From Pezizomycotina sp. ARF18 (lineage: Eukaryota; Ascomycota): a stretch of DNA of 39,550 nucleotides. Of the stretch, positions 23,901-33,190 are shown piece after piece. Both the position numbers and the translations under genes were made by a program. The notes beneath the pieces are model-generated. The model made no database searches. It saw only the letters and a list, made by a program, of their open reading frames with translations, and was not told the DNA's origin. Where the stretch lies: positions 1 to 39,550 of the forward strand of contig AZLU01000044.1 of the NCBI GenBank assembly GCA_002224055.1. Direction: 5' to 3'. Each line of letters begins with the position of its first letter. Position 1 is the stretch's first letter.

Positions 23901-25058
23901 CCATCCGGTGCAACATTGCTTAGGGCTAGAAGGGTAAGCTTTCTGACTCCCGTGCTGGAAAGTAGCTGACCTTACACCATCTTTTGCTTGTTTAGTACCT
24001 TGATGAAAACCGATATTACATGCTCTCGGAGAAGGAATACGAAAATGCAATAATGTACACCACATGTCACGCTCTACTAGATTACGTTTCCTCTGAAATC
24101 AAGGATGTGGATGCGCCGCTTAAACTCTTCGAACAGCTGGAGTCCGACTTTAAACAACGCCAACTAGACGAGAACGAACTCTATGAGCTGCTACTTCTCG
24201 CGAAATGCCGGTTCTTGCATCTTCACATGACGACTTCCAAGTACTTCAAGGCGCAGATATTGCGAGATGTTTTGGAGGAAGCCATCTCTAAGTTTCCTAA
24301 TAACACCTCCTTCCTAAGTCTTTACGTCTGGAACGAAGGACGACGAGAATAGAAAACCGCGTGAGGACAATTATACAAGACAAGGTATTAAAGGAAGGGA
24401 ATGAGACTTCAAACGCTTTTGTATTTGCCCTATGGGCAGAGCTTCATCTGGATGCTTCGAGAATCAACGCGAGCGCGGTACGCAACATTTCGAGAAGGCA
24501 GTCGAAAATGAAAGGTATGTTTACTCCCTCAGGAAACTGGCATATTGCAGCAGCCAAAATAAGCCAGATACTAATATACAATAAATTATACTTGCAGGAC
24601 CGGATCAAGCGTCGAGCTTTGGATTCTGTACCTAAACTTCGAAATACGCCAGGCAAACCCGAGGCGTGCGAAAGATGTGCTGTTCAGAGCGATAAGAGCG
24701 TGCCCTTGTCGAAAGGTAAAATCAACGTCAAACCATTTTTCTTCTACGGAGGGAATTATGATCAACTCAATTTAGCTTATTTTTGTGTAACCTTCAGCTG
24801 ACAAGTTTAATCTTTGATAGATATTGCTATATTGGCATTCACGAAGCTCGCGTCCGCTCTGGGATTTGAGGAGATGCGGAAATACACGCGGTCATGGTCG
24901 AGAAGGAACTGCGTATTCACGTTGATATAGAGGAAACACTGGAAGACTGGGATGAGCGGTACGGGCGGACGAAGGGTATGCGAAGTCTCGATCCAGGCGT
25001 CTCGGTGAAACCGCTACCTGATGATCCAGATAGTGAGGAGCAAGTTGACGAAGTTTAG
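20908..25058 (+). CDS. NRDE2: NRDE2-family nuclear RNA-surveillance protein (HAT repeats)
   Basis: NRDE2 (S. pombe Nrl1) binds the Mtr4-type exosome helicase and spliceosome factors, and acts in nuclear RNA surveillance and nuclear RNAi. Exon 1 MDKQESSSEEEQPAKV (20908-20955) is joined across a 75-nt intron (20956-21030) to VRTIPQFKSFKSAPA. Next come an Arg/Asp/Ser-rich tract (21150-21480), the conserved block YGTIHRYSIPQYHRAGSGRV (about 21555-21630) leading into VGLPRRMRIEKDK, and HAT-repeat helices (RLVDSEPNNIDAWFEFIEHQ, KLKLKWQEVLKANPSLIELW, LRARRYLDENRYYMLSEKEY). The protein ends DSEEQVDEV at 25058. Further introns: 22287-22378, 22571-22641, 22711-22768, 23934-23995, plus at least two more after 24480. 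About 1,200-1,250 residues, near metazoan NRDE2 size. At least eight frame breaks are needed; near 22460, LNFRITDFASFRYREC is recovered if TT is read as TTT. Confidence 0.9.
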
Positions 25059-25274
25059 CGGATGAACATCTTTTGAAGAAAGAAATGGAAGGGAAACAGA
25101 CATGAAATAGACCTACTTGTCTCGATTGAACCTGCTTCATGCCGTTAAGTCTGCATCACGGTATGGAAACTCATCTATTGTAGTTTTTGATCTTACAGCA
25201 TAAGAACTTCCCTCTTCTTTTTTTTTTTTTTACCGGCCATGTATTTTAGCGCAGCAAATTCTTCATATTTTAAT

Positions 25275-25280
25275 AATAAA
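25275..25280 (+). terminator. Polyadenylation signal AATAAA after NRDE2
   Basis: AATAAA lies in an AT-rich stretch 217 nt past the NRDE2 stop codon and is a plausible 3'-end signal. Confidence 0.4.
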
Positions 25281-25573
25281 TAATAATTAATGTGAACAAT
25301 TATTTCGTCGGCGATATTTTTAAATTGCACTCCCCAAATTTCCCCTCGTCAACCTCTCGTCAACACTACTATATTTTACCTAACAATCACAACCGAATTG
25401 CAAAATCGCATACCTACTGTAACTATCACGATAGCGAAAAAAAGCTTCTCACCAATCCTAAAGCAGTGATGGCATTTATGAAATCTAAACAGCTTGTAGA
25501 CAATACTACTGGAATGTAAGCCACGCCCGCTCTTACCAGTAAAGTGCTCAATTTTATTTTTCTTCCTTGTTCT

Positions 25574-25575
<2 letters not shown>

Positions 25576-25607
<32 letters not shown>
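25576..25607. repeat. A32 homopolymer
   Basis: An uninterrupted run of 32 A residues, the longest A run in the window, about 80 nt upstream of the chosen start of the unrecognised gene. No target-site duplication or retroposed body was found next to it. Confidence 0.9.
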
Positions 25608-25609
<2 letters not shown>

Positions 25610-25685
25610 TTTCCACCAACCCCAAACATCACAAATGCAAACCTCTCAACCATGCAAATCTACTAATCATCAAATCATTTGCGCA

Positions 25686-28033
25686 ATGGAGCAGGACTAC
25701 CATCCGGTGTCCTCGAGACCGGAGGACAAGAATGCATATTACGGTGTTTCACGTCCCACGGGTGATCATCAATACATGCCTCACTTCGCAAGTTCGCTCT
25801 ATGATTCTGCTAAAAATCCTACAATGTCAGTGGACGACTATTTGATGATCGGTCCTGGAACCAACTACCCCAATTTCACTGCAGTCAAAGTGCCCTTAAG
25901 TGCCATGGAAGTGTTTTCCGGCAATGATCAAGAGATCATCAGAAGGTATGATGGCTTTCCTGGATAGCAAACAACTGTATAAAAGACCTTCCATTTTTTG
26001 GCCTCGCCCACGAATAGTCCGAATACCTTCCTAACCACTCCAAATTGATCCGTGCAGGATTGAAAGCATATACAAGGAGCAGGTTCAAATCCGCTATAAT
26101 CCGACCCGTCTGATGGTGTACCTCTTCGGAGGGTGCAAGAAACTACAATACGCCACCGAGATCGTTCTCGCCTATATACACGACAAATGGCACGATCAAA
26201 GGTTCTCGCAGCCTGCGTATCGTACCATCCTTCTGAACGAAGCCTTCGACTACGGATTTTATTACTTGAAGCTTGACGACAGCTGCAATAAACTACTAGG
26301 GGACGCGTACGTTATGAGCTCGAATGTTTCCATGGGACTTACCTACCATGAGCTGGACGAAACTTTCCCAGGACGGTGCGATTGTAAGTTTTCTTTTTGC
26401 GCTTGGTTCCCGGACTTCAAGTGGTCCATCTCTATCTACAATTTGATAATAGTGTGCTTAAGCTAACGTTTGGAAATGATCGCCTGCTTAAAAGACATGG
26501 GGTACGCAACGTACGAGCAGAAAAAGGCGCTTCTTTATGATCTCCAAACAAAGCTCGTTTGTTACAGGCTTGAACAAGGTCCCAACACAAATTTCAACAT
26601 CAAGGTACTTTTAAAAAATCAGAACAAAATATCCTCACTAACCATATGCTCCTGACTTGTGAAGAAATCTCGTTAGTTTTATGGCCAGCCTAGTCTGCTA
26701 ACAAAAGAAAAAAAATTTTAGCTTGATATTGGAAAAGCCTTCTTCAAATTACCAGGTGGCGATCATACGGCGTCACTACATGAGCATAAATACATCAGCA
26801 ACCGGGATATGCAATTCTCAACCGGGCTACCTCCTCTTTTCATCTGGAGGCTTCAACAGAGACTGAGAAAGATCGGGTTCAAGTTGGAAACGAGGAAAAT
26901 GTGTTGCATGTATACCGTCAGGTAAACAACAGTTTTCAGACACACATCTACAAGTTCCAGGTCGAACAAGGTCCACTAAGGCATAGTAAGTTTTGACCGT
27001 ATTCTGTGGCTGATAAGGGCGCTTTATCATGAGCACACTAATTTAACCTTTTTTACTTTTATGATAGGAGGATATCTTACAATGAAAGCCTAACCAAAAA
27101 CGAACACATCCACTACTCCGTCCACCATTTAAATGATGTGCAGAAGCCCGATTTCAGATTTGAAGTAACAAGCGAAAATCGAGAGGGGCGGACTTGATCG
27201 AGGTAGAGGCTGAAATCTTTGAAAATTCGTTCTACTACGATCTCAACAAGAACAAGCTTCAGGGTAAAAACGATAACTTTATTGGCGATTACATGTACGA
27301 ATACTACAACGAAACGGAAACGTTCGTTAAAGCACCCTTTGCGGTTCATTTTACAGAGGTCTGCGACGACCAGGGCAGGAAGCAAACTGAGGTTACCGTT
27401 GAACATATAGGCTTGGCGGCGTGTTTCCAGAGCAAAGCGTTTTACGATGCCCATGAAGTGGGAGAGATGATCGAGGATTACATCAAATTCGCTGAGGATT
27501 TATGCGACACTTGTGAGTTGAGCGAAGGCGCAACGATTGCGACTCTTCTTCATGTGGAACCGATGCCTGGAGTCAGGGTTATAAACCCCAAGGATAAACG
27601 GGTTGAGGAGCTCACTAGGCCGATGATATCGACTATTTCACCCCCTTTCGCCATGCGATCAATGCCATCCTCGAAAGGCAGCCCGTCGAGCCTGGAGAAG
27701 CGATCGTCGACCGCCAGAACGGCTTCTTCGAGGATGAAGCCCTCAGCTTCAAAAAGGAGGCCGTCGACTCCATCGAAAATGTTGAAGAATCTTAAGAGCA
27801 TGATTGACAATATTACTCCTAAGCATCTGAAATCCCCTAAGGAAGGACGGGAGGGAGTTGTCGGGCAGAAGAAAAATGGCTTGTCGGGCAACACAGAGAA
27901 ATCCGTGCAGGCCAACTCTTCCTTGAATAATGGACCACGCAAGATTCCTCCAATTTTACCTTCCTACTTTCTATTAACTTCTTCCAAGTTCTTCCGTTCT
28001 TTTCATAATTTCAGCAGGTTCCTCTCATTCTAA
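25686..28033 (+). CDS. Unrecognised multi-exon gene, possible KH-like N-terminal fold
   Basis: I do not recognise this protein. The ATG at 25686 gives MEQDYHPVSSRPEDKNAYYG; in-frame 25635 is an alternative, and a spliced upstream exon is possible. An intron at about 25946-26057 joins NDQEIIRR to IESIYKEQVQIRYNPTRLMV. The stretch VKVPLSAMEVFSGNDQEI through LFGGCKKLQYATEIVLAYI has the strand-helix-helix-strand-strand-helix rhythm of a KH domain without a proper GXXG loop; this is inference only. Two or three further introns (about 26384-26460, 26605-26720, 26990-27067) lead to blocks such as VYRQVNNSFQTHIYKFQVEQ, HYSVHHLNDVQKPDFRFEVT and EVEAEIFENSFYYDLNKNKL. From about 27617 the best protein-like frame shifts (DDIDYFTPFRHAINAILERQ up to a stop near 27792); the original frame stays open to 28033 with a Ser/Lys/Pro-rich tail. 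No signal peptide or membrane segment is seen. Being spliced and GC-richer than its flanks supports a real gene. Confidence 0.65.
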
Positions 28034-28160
28034 CAGCAGCTTTCTTTATTAGAATTGGAGCTCTAGGAAGACTCCGCTACTGAAAAGTGTCCCACGCCGA
28101 CAAAGATGCGATGAACGTCTGGTTCGAAATCCCCGCCGCCGCTTCATATCGTACCTCGAA

Positions 28161-28672
28161 ATGGACCCTACGTCCGACGAACCCGTCACCCGCCACTTCA
28201 GGCCCGAGGGACCCAGGGCGTACGAACTCAGCAGCTACGTCCGCAAGCAATTAAGCATGACCTCCGGCGTCCCCGCAAGCAACGAGCTCACGAGGGCGGA
28301 GTCCGACAACATCCTCAAGAACTGGGACTTTTACAGCAACGAGAACAACGTCAACACTTTGCTGCTCGACGAGTCCCTCGGAGTTAAATTTCACGACGGC
28401 GTGCCGCTGAGGGTGCCAGAAATGTTCGAGGAGGAGGTTAAGATTGGTCCCGCAAGCCGCTCGCTCACCTCGGCGAGGTGGACGTGCTGAAGTGCCAGCT
28501 GGCGGCTACGATGATCCACGAGGACGGAGCGCTCCTCGGAAACCGACTTTTGGAAACCGACGACGACGACGGCGAGTGTGTTCAGATGTCGAAAATGAAT
28601 ATCAGGGAGAGCAGCGCGGCGAAGAAGAGGGTTCGACGTGAGTCCCCAGACAGCATCAATGCCCTCAGGTGA
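28161..28672 (+). CDS. Unrecognised acidic ORF, separate gene or 3' exon
   Basis: An open frame starts MDPTSDEPVTRHFRPEGPRA and continues ELSSYVRKQLSMTSGVPASN, LTRAESDNILKNWDFYSNEN and LLLDESLGVKFHDGVPLRVP. One frame change near 28450 is needed to reach the end VRRESPDSINALR at 28672, about 170 residues. It is GC-rich compared with the downstream DNA, and its composition is protein-like. The frame is also open upstream of the ATG (back to a possible acceptor TTTATTAG near 28050), so it may be the last exon of the preceding gene. I recognise no domain and assign no function. Confidence 0.55.
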
Positions 28673-30471
28673 GAAAAGAAAAAACGAAAACATTTATACG
28701 TTTTATTGAGAGACCTACGTGCAGTAAAATCTCGATACCTTTTTTTCGTATTGGAACTTTTACTTATTTATTTGGTTTTCTTCTACGCATTTTTTCCAGT
28801 TCTTTCAAAAAGATTAAGCATGATCATGAAGAAACTATTCATTGATACGGGCGAGTTCTCTTATTTGTTTGTTTAATACCAGGTATTGTTTCACTTATTT
28901 TGTTTTACCTATTGTTAGGGGATTTTCAGCGAAAAGGTCACTCTGTTACTATCAAAAATGTAAACCATTTATATTACTTTCCACCGATTATCACTTCCCA
29001 ACATCACCTTCTGTATATTTGTAGCTCGTTTGCAATATACCGAGTACACCGCCAACTTCAACAATTGGCAATCTCTATCTCGCAAAACTTAAAAAGAAAG
29101 CTTTGTACGACGTTAAAAAGATAACTTTGCATTTTTAAAGCTTCTTTTTTTTCTCTTAGCCTATGTCTGTGCACTTTGTTTAGAGCAAAAAAAAAAAAAA
29201 AAAAAAACCGGAAAAGAGAAGAGAAAAAAAATCTGCAAGTTGGCAGAAAACAGCAGATCATTGCTCGTCGATCGTTCTCCAGATCGGACGGGGGCTGTTA
29301 CACCACACCAGCACATCACCGCAGGCATTTACAATTAGACAGAAAAGGAACGTTTTTCTCGACGCGCTTAATAGTTTATAGATGTACCTGCGGAACTTTT
29401 TTTTGTTTACGAAAAAAAAAAAGAGATTTAAGTAATTGAGTACGAAAAGGTGTAAGACAATGACGACTGGGTTAGAATATATATATTCCGTAGATATAGG
29501 TAGCACCGGTGAGACAAGTAATGGAAACAAATATCAGATAAAAAAAAGGAAGGCTAGAACGTGTACACATGCTTTTTTGTGTAACAGTGAAGTTCAACAT
29601 TCATATTGGCGACTAATTTTAGCACTAACACTGGATATATCCATGAGAGATAAATACAACTGGTATATTGCCGACTACAATTGACTATTATTTCACATAT
29701 AGAGCTGATATAAGAAAAAAAACTGTATATATGAAATTGTAAAGTAGCATAATTATAAAAACGAGAGGCTTTTTTATACACTCAGTAAGTTTAAAGAAGA
29801 AAACAAGTTGTATCCTTATAATTTATATACTTTAGTATAATTATGTTAAAAAGCGAAATTGTAGACGATACCCAAAATCGACTCCTTGAAATAAAGTATA
29901 GTAGTAATTCGAGATCCTCAATTATATTCGGTATTATAGAAAGATGTATGGCTGGCGTTAAAGTATGTATAGCGAAGGTAAAGTCTCGATCCCAAAGGGA
30001 GAAAAAAAATTAACATAACCTGGATGGATATAAGAAAAAGAAAAAAGCGAGAGAGAATGAGTCAAGACGGTACATAAAAGTACTAGCGAGAGGAGGTTGA
30101 TGAACGTGACATTGAAAAAAAAAAAAAAAAGTAGGAAATATACAGTAACGAGGCTGTTAAGTGTTTTACAAATATCACGAAACGCTCAGAGGGAAAATGA
30201 CTTGCTCATAGCAAACAAATTTGAAAAAAAGACAAAAAAATATATATCAAATAGCTATGATAAGAGCAGGCAAAAACAAAGAACTTCGGAATTGTACTAC
30301 ATGGTAACACAAAGACCAGAAAACATGAATTTTCGGATGAAAAAGCAAGAACGCCAAATTACAAGGACAAATAAAGGGGGAAAAAGGACAACCGTAAGGT
30401 TACGTGTACGTGGTCGTCATGATAAAGAGGTGTGTTGTAAATCCGCCTCAGTCCGCCAGCATGAGAACGTG
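28673..30471. other. Convergent AT-rich intergenic region
   Basis: About 1.8 kb between convergent genes. It contains an A21 run at 29187-29207, several other A/T runs and TATA-rich DNA. No ORF here has protein-like composition and no RNA gene is recognised. It should hold the 3' untranslated regions of the transcription factor and the acidic ORF. Confidence 0.65.
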
Positions 30472-33190
30472 TCATATAATGTTAGCGATAGAGATTCGGC
30501 TCGCCGCAGTTGGCTGTTGTTGTTGCTGCTGTGGTTGCTGTGGTTGCGCCTGCTGTTGCTGCTGCTGTTGCATGGCGTGGCTGACCCCAGCTGCTCCGAT
30601 ACTCTGTAAGTCCCGTGCGGCTTGCTCGTTCATGAGCTGCTGTATCATCCTCTCTATGGTAGTCCAGTCACCCCATGCCGTTAGCTCCTCCGCCGAAAGG
30701 CTACCGATGCTGTTCGCGTTCCCGTTCCCGTTGGGCCCCTTTTGTTGGCTCAGCGCTGCGCCTGTCTCACTTCCCGACCACACCCAAGACGTTTCCGTAC
30801 TACCCTGGACGTCCCCTGAAGCCATAGCCAGGATGCTCTCATCTCTTTCGATTTCCTCGCCCCTGTTCAGGGCGTTCCTGAGCACCTCCAAAAATCCCGA
30901 CACGTTTCGGCCGCAGGCGAGGTTCACCTCGCGCGAGTCGCCGATGGCTATGCAGGCCTTGACACACACGAGGGCCTCGTTCCAGAAGCCCCTGAAGCAC
31001 AAGACGAGCAAGCACCGCCAGATGTGGAGGCAAAGCATGGCGGTGGAAGCAGACGCCAAGTCCTTCTGCCAAGAGTGAGCCTGCGGGATCATTGCCCGTG
31101 ACAGGAAATGCACCGTATCCTTGGCGACGTTGACACACGCGGTAACCGCCGCCGACCGAACTTCCGGCGGGCACATCGAGGACATATTGTGGCGGTGGAG
31201 GATCAGTCGTGCATTTTGGAGGTACATGATCGGCGTCAGGTTCCTTGCGTCCAGGGAACTGTTATTGTTGTTCAGCTGAAAATGCGGGGGGAAAGTGCTA
31301 AGACATGTCGTGAAATGATTGTCGAAGGTAGCAAGGGTCTGTTGGGAGAGTATTGGCGATTGTAACGTTTTCAAAAGTGGGGCTATAAGCCTTACGACGT
31401 GGATCGTCGTTAATAGGAAATTCGGCTTTGTGGTGGAGCCCGATGGGGCAAAAAAGCCGTGATCATTAATGAGATGATCGTCAACCGGGCGAGGCAACCC
31501 AATGTCGCAGTCGGAATCGCCTATAAGAAGAACCCGACCGAGTTCCATCGTTAAGAGCCTAAAGAATTAATTAAACGATTCATATTAGATTAAGCATTCC
31601 CAAATAAATATAGTTGATACCAGGAATATTATTAATCCTTGTTAATTTTTTGGGAAAGAAAAAGAATAGAATGCAACATTAGAACTAACCTATCCCAGAC
31701 GTATATTCCCCACCACAATCGCCGCCTCATTTCTCCCTCGATAACCGGCCAAGGGCCGCTCTCCCGGTGGAGACCGATATCTTGTGCGATACGCACAGTC
31801 GAACCCAACCAGACCCAAGCAGCCGACATGCAATTCGTCTCCGTCAGGTAAACAGAAGTTAGGAGCGCGGCGGTGACGTGATCAATCGTAAATTCGTCGT
31901 TGAAGAGGTCGGTCAACTGTCGTGAAAAAACAATGAACATTTTGCCATTGTCCGGATACGTAGCGCGAATAGATTTGTCTGCCGTATATAATAGCCCGCA
32001 GGCTAAAACGGCGAAAAAGGTAGATGCCCAAGATGGTGTGACTTTGGACAAATCTCCCTGTTGGTAGACATTTTCGTAAGTGTGAACAAACTGCGGCCAG
32101 TGAAGCACCGGTATAACGTTGTGAAACGTCGCATTATACTGCGCCAGAATAATATCGGCCAGCTGCCTTGGGGGAAGGTCTGGAAGAGGTGGCGAAAAGT
32201 GCTTCTGAGCGCCAACTTGTCGGTATGGGGGCGGAGGCTTGAAAACACCCCGACCGTAGCATCGAAGATGTGATCTGACGGGCGCGAGAGCCGGGTTTGC
32301 GGGAGGTAAAGGCCGCTTCTCAGGATTCGATCCTAAGTCGGGTAGCTGAACCTGGGCTTCCACATGACTCTCCGCGCTTGGATCCCTGGACATTGTCCGT
32401 AATTGCTGGATCTGCTGGCGTGCCTGCGCTAGTTGCTTCTCGAGATCTTGTACTTGTCTTTTGATTTAGGGTGAAACGAGACGAATCAAAGTCAATCATA
32501 CTGTTAAAAAGCACAGCGCTAAAACTAAAGCGAAGAGGTGTAATACACTTCTACTAAGGGGTAAGGTAACGGAAAAGAGGTGAATCTCACTTGATGGAGG
32601 ACATCCGTCGATTCGTCTCTTTAGTAAACTGGCATTTAACGCTTCTTGACGAACACTCGGAGCAGCTAGTTGTATCAGTAGCATCGCACTAGAAACAATA
32701 CACGGTTAGCTTAAGCAAAAAGGATAATAATGTTGGAGCAACCTCCTCCCGCTCCTTTCCTTTTTTTCTTTCTTTTTTTTGAAAAAAAAAAAAGAGGAAG
32801 CTGTCTAGAGGTCACTGAAGATACAAGGCACTGACAAGGAAGAATTTTTTCCATACCTTCACTTTCCTCTCCCTGCAGGCATCACAAAGACGGATCCTTT
32901 CGCCGTTGCCGGTAGGCTCTTTTCGTCCCGGGCATCTGCGGGTTAGAAGTGTTTGGCGTCCCAGGCAATCCGTTCTCTCGCTGAGATAAAGGAGACCCCG
33001 CCGACGATGCACTGTAGCTAGGCATTTGTTGATGCCCACTTCCTCCATTGCCAATCACTGGAGACCTTTCCATCTGCATCCTCGGGTACCTGGTCCAGAC
33101 GGTCGACTTTGGGGGACGGGTGAGTTTCTGTCGTAAGATTGAAGAGAAGCGGTACCAGGAAGGGTAACAGGCGTGAAGTTCCCGGTCCAC
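30472..33190 (-). CDS. Zn2Cys6 fungal-specific transcription factor
   Basis: A nuclear DNA-binding regulator. The N-terminal region TVWTRYPRMQMERSPVIGNG and KRAYRQRRKDPS precede a binuclear zinc cluster with the pattern CX2CX6CX7CX2CX6C: CDACRERKVK is split by a 168-nt intron (32689-32856) from CDATDTTSCSECSSRSVKC. A linker QFTKETNRRMSSIK is joined across a 133-nt intron (32458-32590) to the coiled coil QVQDLEKQLAQARQQIQQLR. The middle homology (Fungal_trans) region includes FHNVIPVLHWPQFVHTYENV and RRRLWWGIYVWDR; a 131-nt intron (31559-31689) leads to LLTMELGRVLLIGDSDCDIG. The last exon (30472-31548) is open for 358 codons and ends in a Gln-rich tail. About 760 residues. The zinc cluster frame is broken by one extra T near 32886. 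The start is uncertain: ATG at 33190 or the internal one at 33079. The target genes cannot be told from sequence. Confidence 0.9.

Larger units (their letters stand above)
25059..25685. other. Intergenic region after NRDE2, with possible upstream exon
   Basis: This holds the NRDE2 3' flank (AATAAA at 25275-25280) and an A32 run at 25576-25607. An open frame at 25292-25516 ends TTGM at a GTAAGCC that looks like a splice donor, and a TACTAATC branch-like site plus GAGCAG acceptor lie just before the next gene. It could be a first exon of that gene, but the join does not keep frame as sequenced. Confidence 0.5.

Noticed and set aside
25292-25700. Retroposed gene copy ending in the A32 run
   Set aside because: No target-site duplication or recognisable parent sequence; the A run lies in a likely intron or leader.
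30097-30609. 170-codon plus-strand open frame
   Set aside because: It starts in a Lys-rich A-run translation and ends antisense to the Gln-rich tail of the transcription factor.
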